Of a stretch of 64,000 nucleotides of DNA, positions 8,684-16,359 are shown one piece after another. The stretch lies in NCBI GenBank assembly GCA_963790525.1, contig CAWBOV010000002.1:930001-994000 (forward strand), in the 5' to 3' direction. The notes under the pieces were generated by a model that saw only the letters and a list, made by a program, of their open reading frames with translations, was not told the origin of the DNA and made no database searches. The first letter of the stretch is position 1, and each line of letters begins with the position of its first letter. A program made the translations under genes and the position numbers. This DNA comes from CAWBOV01 sp963790525 (GTDB lineage Bacteria; Actinomycetota; Actinomycetes; Mycobacteriales; Jatrophihabitantaceae).

Positions 8684-9363
8684 ATGCTTGGTTGCTCATC
8701 CCGGCTGGCCGGCCACGCTGGAGTCGGCCCGGTCGTGCTGCGCCCACCGCGCTCGCGTGACTCCAGGCAGTGGACCGAGGCCCGGCTGCGCAACGAGGCG
8801 CTGGCTGCAGCCGTGGGAGCCGAGCTCGCCGCTGGCGTGGCGGGACCGCGAATTCCCCGGCGACGTGGTCGGCGCTGGTCGGCTCCTTCCGGCGGTCCGC
8901 GCGCGCCGGCGTGGCGCTGCCGTTCGTCGTCCTCTACGGCGGGCGGCTGGTCGGGCAGATGAACGTCAGCAACATCGTGCACGGTGTGCTGCGCAGCTGC
9001 ACGGTCGGCTACTGGATCGACTGTGCCGTCGCCGGGCGCGGGATCGCGCCGACCGCGGTGGCCATGGTCATCGACCACTGTTTCGGCCCGGTCGGGCTGC
9101 ACCGTATCGAGATGGACATCCGTCCGGAGAACGCGCCCAGCCTGCGGGTGGTGGAGAAGCTCGGGCTGCGCCAGGAGGGTTACTACGAGCGGTTCCTGGA
9201 CATCGACGGTGGCTGGCGCGACCATCTCGCCTTCGCGGTGACGGTGGAGGAGCTGGGCGGGCGGACGACTGGTGTCGCGGTTGCCGTCGGTGCCACCACC
9301 CCCGGGTTGAGGTGCGCCCTTCGCGATCTCGGTCGGATCGGCGCCACAAAAGGCGGTCCGTGA
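8684..9363 (+). pseudogene. rimJ: RimJ-type GNAT acetyltransferase, frameshifted in its first third
   Basis: A ribosomal-protein-alanine N-acetyltransferase-like protein. The second two thirds read cleanly: NSPATWSALVGSFRRSARAG, LPFVVLYGGRLVGQMNVSNI, the acetyl-CoA-binding AGRGIAPTAVAMVIDHCF and MDIRPENAPSLRVVEKLGLR. The first third is split over three frames: HPGWPATLES (frame of 8688), then GPVVLRPPRSRD and TEARLRNEA, then WLQPWEPSSPLAWRDR. ATG 8684 or TTG 8688 is the likely start. RimJ-type enzymes acetylate N-terminal amines of proteins with acetyl-CoA. The gene sits between glp and glpR, as in other actinobacteria. Confidence 0.85.
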
Positions 9364-9449
9364 CCGACACGCCGCCCGGCATGCCGGGATTCGTCCCTCC
9401 CGCTCGTTAACCTCCTCGCGACGGTGTTACTCGTGTGACTGGAGGTGCG

Positions 9450-10160
9450 ATGTCGTCACCCATGCTGACGGTCGTCGTACTGGCCGTTCTCTGGCTCATC
9501 GTCGTCGTGCCGATGGTGCTGCGCCGCAACGACGAGCGCGCGGGGGAGCGGTCGGTGCCGGCGCTTCGGCTCCGCGATGCGCGCGCTCGGATCCCGGCGC
9601 GGTGCCGATGCCGAAGCGCGGCCGAGGACGAGTCCAGCGGTGAGGTGCTGCTGCGCACCGGACGCTCCGAGCCCACCGTGCACGTGAGCGGCGCTGTCAA
9701 CCGGCGCCCCGTACCAGCTTCGAGGGAGTCCCTGATGTACCCGCCGGATCGCCATGACATGTCCGAGGCGCGGCGGCGCATGCTCGCCCGCCGTCGCCGC
9801 TCCCTCACCACGCTGGCCGCCGGCAGCCTGGTGTTCTTCTTCGCCGGCCTGCTGACCGCGAGCATGCTGGCGTGGGCCGGGACCGCCCTGTTCGTCCTGG
9901 GCCTGACCGGATATCTCTTCTTCCTGCGCTCGCAGGCGCTGCGGGACCGCGACCGCCGTGAGACCCGGCTGCAGCGTGCCTCCGAACGCCCGTCGCTGGA
10001 CTACGAGGCGACCCGCGAGACCCTGGTCATCCACCACTCCGAGTCCGCCGTGCGCATCGACGAGGACGACGTCGACCTGGACCACCTGGACACCGTCGAC
10101 CTCACCGGCCTCTACTCCGAGGTCGAGTTCGAGGACCACGCGATCCGCCGCGCGGGCTGA
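9450..10160 (+). CDS. glpR: GlpR/SepX divisome membrane protein
   Basis: 236 residues from ATG 9450. An N-terminal membrane helix (LTVVVLAVLWLIVVVPMVLR followed by RNDE) precedes a linker, and two more helices (about residues 118-160, LTTLAAGSLVFFFAGLL and AWAGTALFVLGLTGYLFFL) precede an acidic tail. This is the layout of GlpR of Corynebacterium and SepX of Streptomyces, the membrane partner of Glp at the division site. From about 9558 to 9610 the family motif RFGSAMRALGSRR is readable only in the +1 frame, so the gene carries a compensating frameshift pair and residues about 36-53 of the literal translation are wrong. Confidence 0.87.
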   Translation: MSSPMLTVVVLAVLWLIVVVPMVLRRNDERAGERSVPALRLRDARARIPARCRCRSAAEDESSGEVLLRTGRSEPTVHVSGAVNRRPVPASRESLMYPPDRHDMSEARRRMLARRRRSLTTLAAGSLVFFFAGLLTASMLAWAGTALFVLGLTGYLFFLRSQALRDRDRRETRLQRASERPSLDYEATRETLVIHHSESAVRIDEDDVDLDHLDTVDLTGLYSEVEFEDHAIRRAG

Positions 10161-10250
10161 GACCCCTCGTCCGTTCCGACCCGGCGAGAGCTCGCCGGAG
10201 TGTGGTAACCTTGGCGACCGGCCACAGGGTGACCTGGCACCCGAGTCATA

Positions 10251-10763
<513 letters not shown>

Positions 10764-10922
10764 TCAAGGCCCGGCTGAGCCGGCGCTCTCGGCCGCGGCA
10801 TCTTTCGGAACGAGACCGATGTCGCGGCGGATGACCTCGATCGGGCGGTTCGTGAGGTCGAACCAGTCGACATCGAGCAATCGGCGACGAGGTGTGGCGG
10901 TCGCGTGTCCGGCTGCGATCAT
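10764..10922 (-). CDS. Small protein translationally coupled to the reductase-like gene
   Basis: A possible 52-residue protein beginning at an ATG that overlaps the stop of the upstream gene (ATGA). The middle reads DWFDLTNRPIEVIRRDIGLV, where RRDIGL resembles the end of DUF1127-type small proteins, but the match is too short to trust. The coupled start and the continuation of a series of 4-base overlaps through this operon are the main support. It could also be a chance frame. Confidence 0.4.
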   Translation of the reverse strand: MIAAGHATATPRRRLLDVDWFDLTNRPIEVIRRDIGLVPKDAAAESAGSAGP

Positions 10923-11626
10923 GAGTCCTCCGATCGCAGGTCGTCGCTGTCCGTGAGGATCCGGAATCCGAGGCGCCGCCCGTAGCCGCGTTCGTACGCC
11001 AGCAGGAACCATAGTGCGGCGAGGTTGTCGAGCGCGGTGACGGCGCGGGCGCTTCCGCCGAGGTGCACGGGCCGGAATCCGATATCGGAGATGAGGCGGC
11101 TCACGACGGGAGCGTGGCTGTCCCCGCCGGTGTAGAGCATGTCGCAGGTCAGCGCGCCGAAGTCGGGGCGCAGCATCTGTTCCCAGCCGGTGGTGTTGAA
11201 AGCCCGGTAGGGCGCCGCGCCGGCCTCGGCCAGAACATCGAGGGCGTTCAGGCTGGCCGCGCCCGGGGTGAGGTCGTTGGTGGTGTCGATGGCCGGTTTG
11301 CCGGCCAGCGCGGGGCCGAGTTCCGAAACCAGGTCAGCAACCTGGCCGCCCGTGACGGTGATGACGACGACGTCGGCAGCGGCGGCGGCATCGACATGGC
11401 GCGCGGCTTCCAACCGGGTTCGGGAGCCGGAGCTTTCGCGAACGTCGGCGATCTCGTCGGCGATGCGGGTGCTGTGCGGGTCGCGGCTGCCGAGCAGCAC
11501 GTCGTGTCCGGCGCGGGCCCAACCCGCCGCCAGCGTGCGGCCGACGATTCCGGCGCCAAGGACGGCAACTGTGACGGGCATCGGGTCCTGCGGCTGGGCT
11601 CGCGCCGGCCCGGCTGCCGCGCTCAT
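10919..11626 (-). CDS. NADPH-dependent F420 reductase-like dinucleotide-binding protein (copy 1)
   Basis: 235 residues with a Rossmann fold: VAVLGAGIVGRTLAAGWARAG (GxGxxG) and then LLGSRDP, the basic site typical of NADP binding. The middle has VVVITVTGGQVADLV and the conserved turn AIDTTNDLTPG, and the C-terminal half has YRAFNTTGWEQM. This is the COG2085 family (F420H2:NADP oxidoreductase-like; many members have no proven substrate). The start overlaps the stop of the TMEM175 gene (ATGA). It belongs to a three- or four-gene operon running from 12974 to 10764. Confidence 0.85.
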   Translation of the reverse strand: MSAAAGPARAQPQDPMPVTVAVLGAGIVGRTLAAGWARAGHDVLLGSRDPHSTRIADEIADVRESSGSRTRLEAARHVDAAAAADVVVITVTGGQVADLVSELGPALAGKPAIDTTNDLTPGAASLNALDVLAEAGAAPYRAFNTTGWEQMLRPDFGALTCDMLYTGGDSHAPVVSRLISDIGFRPVHLGGSARAVTALDNLAALWFLLAYERGYGRRLGFRILTDSDDLRSEDS

Positions 11627-12303
11627 CGCTGGTGCCCGCCGGTCGGGTTCGGGGCAACGGGGAGGTTCCGGAGGTGCCGAGGGAGTAGCGCGAAGTAGAG
11701 GGCGACGAGGGCGTCGAGGGCGAGCGAGGCCGGGGCGTTGACCAGCCCGACGAGGATGGCGACGAGGTAGATGGCCGGCCCCTTCAGCGAGCGGCGCAGC
11801 GCGGCATCGACGCGGGGCCGGGCCGTTTCGGAGAGCAGGCCGGGTTGGGCGCGCAGGCAGGTCCAGAGGCCGGTGAAGCAAGCCGACGACAGGCCGAGCA
11901 CGAGGGCGTAAAGGACGGCGGCGGAGCGGTCGTGCTCGCCCGACTCCAGGGCGCCGCCGAGTACGGCAGTGCAGTAGGAGATGAAGGAGATCGCGAGCAA
12001 CAGCAGGCCGTTGATGAACAGCATGGCTCGGTTGACCTGCTCTACCGCGCGGTAGAGGGCATGGTGGTTGACCCAGAAGATCAGGATCGTCAGGAACGAG
12101 ACGACATAGGCAGCCACGGATGGAAATTGATGGCCGAGGAAGCGCCAGACGTCCTGCCCGCTGTCGGGCTCCTTGATGTCGAGGACGAGCAGAGTGGCGG
12201 CGACGGCGAGGACGCCGTCGCTGAAGGCCTCAACCCGCCCGGTTGTCAGGGTCAGCGGGTCGGCTGCCCGTGGAGCGGACGAACCGGCCGGTTGGTCGGT
12301 CAC
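11623..12303 (-). CDS. TMEM175-family potassium channel-like protein
   Basis: 226 residues. The first helix carries RVEAFSDGVLAVAATLLVLDI with the family signature RxxxFSD, then five more hydrophobic segments (for example VAAYVVSFLTILIFWVNHHALY and INGLLLLAISFISY). Bacterial TMEM175 proteins are K+-permeable channels with six helices per subunit, and this length fits one six-helix unit. The GTG start overlaps the upstream reductase-like gene (GTGA) and its stop overlaps the downstream one (ATGA). Pairing a channel between two dinucleotide-binding proteins is unusual and suggests a common stress signal. Confidence 0.88.
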   Translation of the reverse strand: MTDQPAGSSAPRAADPLTLTTGRVEAFSDGVLAVAATLLVLDIKEPDSGQDVWRFLGHQFPSVAAYVVSFLTILIFWVNHHALYRAVEQVNRAMLFINGLLLLAISFISYCTAVLGGALESGEHDRSAAVLYALVLGLSSACFTGLWTCLRAQPGLLSETARPRVDAALRRSLKGPAIYLVAILVGLVNAPASLALDALVALYFALLPRHLRNLPVAPNPTGGHQR

Positions 12304-12974
12304 GGCCGGCCGGTGCCGGCGGGCTCGGTGCCGCGCAGTCGGGCGACGGCAGCCACGGCGTCGTCGTGATGGAACTCTTCGCCGTAGAGGTCACCCTTGG
12401 CTTCCTGGTGTCCGACGTCGGCGCGGGCCAGCGCGCCGGTGCGAACCGGATCGAATCCGGCGTCTTTGATCAGCGCTTCGGCAACGGGGGCGATGTCGTC
12501 GTGGTCGGTGGCATAGAACATCACGACCCGGTCCGGACCGATCCGACCGGCGGCGGAGGCCTGGAAGCCGGCGGTCAGGGTATTGAACGCCTTGATCCAC
12601 AGAGCCCCGGGGACTTTGGAGGCATTGACAGCAGCGGCCGAACGACCGCCCAGGTCGAGCACGCCGAAGCGCCCGTCGACCGACCCGAACTGATTTGTCG
12701 TGTCGATGACGATCTTCCCGGCGAGGGCGTCCGGCCCGCCGACCTGAATCAGCGCGGTGTCCACCAGGCCCCACGGCACGGACACGACGACGACCTCGGC
12801 GTACGCCACGGCGGCAGCGGGCGACGCGGCCTCGCCACCGATCGACCGGGCAAGCTCGTGCAGTTTGGTGTCGTCGCGCGCGAACGTGAGGATGACCTCG
12901 TGTCCGGCCTGGGCGAGCAGTCGGGCAAGGTTGCCGCCGATGTGGCCGGCGCCGACGATGGCGATTCGTGTCAT
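12300..12974 (-). CDS. NADPH-dependent F420 reductase-like dinucleotide-binding protein (copy 2)
   Basis: 224 residues starting at ATG 12974. The Rossmann motif is IAIVGAGHIGGNLARLLAQAG, followed by LTFARDD. Then VVVVSVPWGLVDTAL, the conserved VIDTTNQFG and LWIKAFNTLTAG, where KAFN is typical of the COG2085 family. It is the first gene of the overlapping operon with the TMEM175-like channel and copy 1. Cofactor use (NADPH, possibly F420) is inferred from family membership. It lies 25 bases downstream of the DJ-1-like gene and could be in one transcript with it. Confidence 0.87.
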   Translation of the reverse strand: MTRIAIVGAGHIGGNLARLLAQAGHEVILTFARDDTKLHELARSIGGEAASPAAAVAYAEVVVVSVPWGLVDTALIQVGGPDALAGKIVIDTTNQFGSVDGRFGVLDLGGRSAAAVNASKVPGALWIKAFNTLTAGFQASAAGRIGPDRVVMFYATDHDDIAPVAEALIKDAGFDPVRTGALARADVGHQEAKGDLYGEEFHHDDAVAAVARLRGTEPAGTGRP

Positions 12975-12999
12975 GGTCGATCGTGTTCCTGATGCTCGC

Positions 13000-13824
13000 T
13001 CAGAGCCCGAGCATGTTGATGACGACCTTGGCGACTTCGCGTCCGGAGTACTGCTGTTGGCCGGTGACCAGCCGCCCGTCCCGTACTGAGAAAGCCTTGA
13101 ACAAGCCACCCTGGATGTAGTTCGCTCCGCGCTCGCGCAGCACGTCCTCCAGTCGCCACGGCATGATCTCCACCCCGGCGGCCGCGTTGCCGAAGTCCTC
13201 CTCGACGTTCGAGAAGCCGGTGACCGTGCGGTTCTTGACCAGGTATTCGCCGTTGGACAGCTTCACATTCACGAGGGCCGACACGCCGTGGCAGAACGCG
13301 GCCGTGATCTTCTCCGCCTCATAGAAGATCTTGATCGCGTCTTGCAGGTCGGCGTTGTCAGGGAAGGTGAACATCGGCGACTGGCCGCCGCAGATCAGCA
13401 AGGCGTCGAAGTCGTCGTAGTCGAGATCGGCCAGCTTCGGCGTGTTCATCAGCAGCGCCATCAGTTCCGGGGTGTGGATGAAGCCCATCGAGATCAGGTC
13501 CTCGGCCGACCACTTCGACGGGTCACGAGGATCGGACAGGTTGTCGAACTCGACCTTGCCGCCCTCGGGGGAGGCGATGGTCACCTCGACGCCGCGCTCG
13601 GTCAGTTCGAAGTAGGGGTGGGTCAATTCGGCCGCCCAGAATCCGACCGGCCAGCCGTTGTTGGTGCTGGTCGTCGGATTCGCGACGACCACGAGCACCT
13701 TCTTCGGCTTGTCGCGCACGAGGTCGACGGCCATGTGGTGGCTGGTCGTGTCGCCCGCCACGTGTGCTGCTTGCTGCGTCACCGCTGCATGTCCTCTCTG
13801 AACCGGGAACGGAGTCACTTGCAT
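13000..13824 (-). CDS. DJ-1/PfpI-family protein (HchA/glyoxalase III-like)
   Basis: 274 residues by the longest frame; a GTG at 13782 (VTQQAAHVAG) or the ATG before AVDLVRDK are alternative starts. The core has VLVVVANPTTSTNNGWPVGFW, ELTHPYFELTERGVEVTIASPEGG, LICGGQSPMF and the nucleophile elbow AAFCHGVSALV with the catalytic Cys, then an EED-containing end. Such proteins act on methylglyoxal or as chaperones/deglycases. It is read away from the MarR-PDZ gene, and a perfect 22-bp palindrome lies between them. Confidence 0.88.
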   Translation of the reverse strand: MQVTPFPVQRGHAAVTQQAAHVAGDTTSHHMAVDLVRDKPKKVLVVVANPTTSTNNGWPVGFWAAELTHPYFELTERGVEVTIASPEGGKVEFDNLSDPRDPSKWSAEDLISMGFIHTPELMALLMNTPKLADLDYDDFDALLICGGQSPMFTFPDNADLQDAIKIFYEAEKITAAFCHGVSALVNVKLSNGEYLVKNRTVTGFSNVEEDFGNAAAGVEIMPWRLEDVLRERGANYIQGGLFKAFSVRDGRLVTGQQQYSGREVAKVVINMLGL

Positions 13825-13839
13825 CCCTATGCATGACTA

Positions 13840-13861
13840 CAATGCTTGAATTCAAGCATTG
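13840..13861. promoter_or_regulatory. Perfect 22-bp palindrome, likely MarR operator
   Basis: The half-site CAATGCTTGAA is followed at once by its exact reverse complement. The core CTTGAATTCAAG is the kind of site bound by MarR dimers. It lies 15 bases before the DJ-1-like start and 32 bases before the MarR-PDZ start, so one dimer could control both genes. Confidence 0.8.
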
Positions 13862-13893
13862 CTGCAAGTGCTCGATGCCAGTAACTTCGTGCC

Positions 13894-14764
13894 GTGAGCG
13901 AACACCCGGCCGACGATCACTGTCTGGCCTACGGTGTCCCAACCTGTCGCGCAGGGTGGGACGGAGTCGACAAACTCCTCGCGGAGTGGCACGAGCAGCG
14001 GCCGGACCTCGACTTCACCCCGGTCGGGGTGGTGACACGACTGTCCCGGGTGCGTACTTACCTCGACGCCGAGCTGGCCGCCGTCTACGCCCGGTACAAC
14101 CTGAGTGCGGCCGACTTCCTGGTCATCATCACGCTGCGACGGTCCGGGGCGCCATTCGCCATGCCGCAGGCCAGACTGATGGACGCGCTCGGCCTGACGT
14201 CCGGCACCGTCTCGGTCAGGGTCGACCGCCTCGAGAACACAGGCATCGTGACCCGCCGGCCTGACCCCGCCACGGCCCGGGGGACCCTCGTGCAGCTCAC
14301 CGCCCATGGCTTGGAAACTTTTCGACCGCATCGTGCCCGTCCACCTCGCCAATGAAGCGCGGTTACTCTCGGCCTTGCGTCCCGACGAACAGCAGACCCT
14401 CGCCGACCTCCTGCGCCGTTTGAACGCCTCGTTCGAGGTCCGCACCACCGACGTCGCCGCGTCGCTGGGCCTCACCCTCGAGCCCGCGCACCTCGCCCGG
14501 GCGCGCCGCCAGTCAGTCGGACTCTCGGACGTCCCGGGCCTGCTCGTCGTCGGCGTCGAGCCGCACAGTCCGGCTGCCGCCGCCGGCATCGAGCGTGGCG
14601 ACCTGCTGACCGAGATGGATGGCGCCGCGGTCATCAGCAGCACCGGGCTCGCCGTGCAGCTCGAAGGACTGGCGGACCGGCGCTCGGTCAGGATCGAAAT
14701 CCTCCGCGGCGACGACCCCGTCAGTGCGCGCCTGCTGCTCGCTGCCCCCACCCCCGGCCACTGA
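13894..14764 (+). pseudogene. MarR-type regulator fused to a PDZ domain, one frameshift
   Basis: The first part (GTG 13894) has a winged-helix MarR domain: FLVIITLRRSGAPFAMPQARLMDALGLTSGTVSVRVDRLEN with the wing GIVTRRPDPATARG. The chain LTAHGLETF is then cut by one extra T in a run of four near 14315; removing it continues into DRIVPVHLANEARLLSALR and a C-terminal PDZ-like domain (PGLLVVGVEPHSPAAAAGIERGDLLTEMDG). The restored protein has about 289 residues. PDZ domains bind peptide C-termini or small ligands, so this may be a sensor unlike usual MarR proteins. It is divergent from the DJ-1 gene and ends at 14764. Confidence 0.82.
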
Positions 14765-14767
14765 CCT

Positions 14768-14822
14768 CGGTAACCATTCGGTTACCGGAGGCGTACGGTC
14801 TTCAGTATCCAACCGGTTACCG
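14768..14822. promoter_or_regulatory. Repeated CGGTTACCG sites before the SnoaL-TetR genes
   Basis: Two direct copies of CGGTTACCG (14779-14787 and 14814-14822), 35 bases apart. The first is the right arm of a perfect inverted repeat (CGGTAACC, spacer ATTC, GGTTACCG, 14768-14787) and the second follows the palindrome AACCGGTT. They lie 35-90 bases upstream of the SnoaL-like start and are probable operators for the TetR protein encoded next. Confidence 0.6.
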
Positions 14823-14856
14823 AACGGTCGCTGGTGCTGACGGGAAGTGAAGACCC

Positions 14857-15291
14857 ATGACACAGCAGTACAGCCGTGATGACCTGGTTGCTCGTCTTGT
14901 TCGAGCGGGAGAGCTCGAGGTCTCAGGTGAGGCCCCGGACGAGGTGGGCGACTACTTCAGCCCTGACTTCCGGTTCCACGGTCCGGGCGGGTTCGAGTCC
15001 GACTACGCAGGCTTGAGCGCGTATTTCGAGTCGGTGCGCGCCGCGTTCGATGACCGTTCGATCCAGCGCGGAATCATCGTGGTGGAGGGCAACGACATCG
15101 CGTGCCAGACCTGGATCGAGGGCACGTTCGTCCGGGAGTTCACCCAGTCGCCCGTCGGTCCACTTCCACCCAACGGCAAGCGAGTCGTCTTCGACCTCAT
15201 CAACATCTTCCGCATGGACGACGAGGGGCGGCTCGTCGAGGAGTATGTGCGTGTGGACAACAAAAGCGTCCTCGATCAGCTTGCCTCCTAG
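14857..15291 (+). CDS. SnoaL-like/NTF2-fold protein (ester-cyclase-like)
   Basis: 144 residues, a single NTF2-like cone. It has YFSPDFRFHGPGG, a central VVEGNDIACQTWIEGTF, and the C-terminal IFRMDDEGRLVEEYVRVDN, which is typical of the SnoaL/ester cyclase group. The start ATG 14857 follows GGGAAGTGAAG. Substrate unknown; many such genes sit next to their own TetR regulator, as here, with 24 bases between them. Confidence 0.8.
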   Translation: MTQQYSRDDLVARLVRAGELEVSGEAPDEVGDYFSPDFRFHGPGGFESDYAGLSAYFESVRAAFDDRSIQRGIIVVEGNDIACQTWIEGTFVREFTQSPVGPLPPNGKRVVFDLINIFRMDDEGRLVEEYVRVDNKSVLDQLAS

Positions 15292-15315
15292 CCCGAACTG
15301 TCGCGGCACAGTCTG

Positions 15316-15903
15316 ATGGGGATTCGCGCCGACCGTGCCGCCGCAACCCGGCAGAAGCTGCTCGAGGCCGCGCGGGTGGAATTCCAGCAACACGGTTTCG
15401 CCGGGGGGCGAATCGATGCCGTGGCCGCATCGGCGGGCGTCAACAAGAGGCTCATCTACGCCCACTTCGCGTCCAAGGCGGGCCTGTTCGACGCGGTCCT
15501 CGCGGACAACGTCGAGCGCGTCGCCGCCGCTGTGCCGTTCACACCTGGCGCGCTGCCTGATTACGCGGTCGCGCTGTTCGACTACTGGATGCAGAACTCG
15601 GCGTCGTTGCGGTTGTTCTCCTGGCGCAATATCGAACTCAGCGCGACACCGGCCTCAGAGGATGCGACCTACCGCGAGATGATCAGGCAGGTCGACGCCA
15701 CCGGCACGGCGGCTGCCGCGGGTCTCCCCGCAGACCACCTGCTCGCGCTGCTGTTCGCCTTGCTGCTGGCATGGGCGATCCCTGCCGACGTCTTTCGTGA
15801 ACTGGGGGACAAGGAATTCGCCGCACGTAGAGCAACCATCCGTACCGCAGTCGAGCGCCTGCTTCGTCCCGTCGGGGCACCCGACGCTCGACCGGACCAG
15901 TGA
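15316..15903 (+). CDS. TetR-family regulator of the SnoaL/glyoxalase unit
   Basis: 195 residues. The N-terminal HTH reads KLLEAARVEFQQHGFAGGRIDAVAASAGVNKRLIYAHFASKAGLFDAVL with the usual TetR recognition helix. The C-terminal domain has a hydrophobic helix LLALLFALLLAWAIPADVF that may line the ligand pocket. It lies in one direction between the SnoaL-like and VOC genes and probably represses all three through the CGGTTACCG sites upstream. Confidence 0.93.
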   Translation: MGIRADRAAATRQKLLEAARVEFQQHGFAGGRIDAVAASAGVNKRLIYAHFASKAGLFDAVLADNVERVAAAVPFTPGALPDYAVALFDYWMQNSASLRLFSWRNIELSATPASEDATYREMIRQVDATGTAAAAGLPADHLLALLFALLLAWAIPADVFRELGDKEFAARRATIRTAVERLLRPVGAPDARPDQ

Positions 15904-15956
15904 CCGCAACCCACGCGGACGGGGGAGAGCGGCCGATTCATGGTAGGAGTGAACCC

Positions 15957-16346
15957 ATGGAAATGAAGCTGGAAGTCGTCATGCTGCCTGTCACGGATAT
16001 CGATGCCAGCATCGAGTTCTACCGGGACCGGGTCGGGTTCGATCTCGATCATGACATCCAACCGGGCAACGGCATGAGGGTCGTGCAGCTCACTCCGCCC
16101 GGGTCGGGGTGCTCGATCGTGTTCGGTTCGGGCATGGGCGAGTTGGCGGCACCGGGCTCGATCAGGAACACGCACCTGGTCGTCGAGGACATCGAATCCA
16201 CTCGTGGCCTACTCGCTGGGAACGGCGTCGAGATCAGTGATGTCCAGGACATGGGCGGCGTGAAGTACGCCTTCTTCGGCGATCCGGACCGCAACACCTG
16301 GACGCTCCAGCAGGTCTACCAGGCGGCGCGGCCCGAGCAGACGTGA
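15957..16346 (+). CDS. Glyoxalase/bleomycin-resistance (VOC) superfamily protein
   Basis: 129 residues. It starts MEMKLEVVMLPVTDIDASIEFYRDRVGF, the first beta-alpha-beta unit of the VOC fold, and its second unit is NTHLVVEDIESTRGLLAGNGVE, ending KYAFFGDPDRNTWTLQQV. ATG 15957 is preceded by TAGGAGT; a GTG at 15900 would extend it by 19 residues lacking family similarity. VOC proteins bind a metal or ligand between two units; the usual metal His/Glu set is only partly obvious here, so a binding rather than catalytic role is possible. Confidence 0.85.
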   Translation: MEMKLEVVMLPVTDIDASIEFYRDRVGFDLDHDIQPGNGMRVVQLTPPGSGCSIVFGSGMGELAAPGSIRNTHLVVEDIESTRGLLAGNGVEISDVQDMGGVKYAFFGDPDRNTWTLQQVYQAARPEQT

Positions 16347-16359
16347 CGCTCACGGCCGG

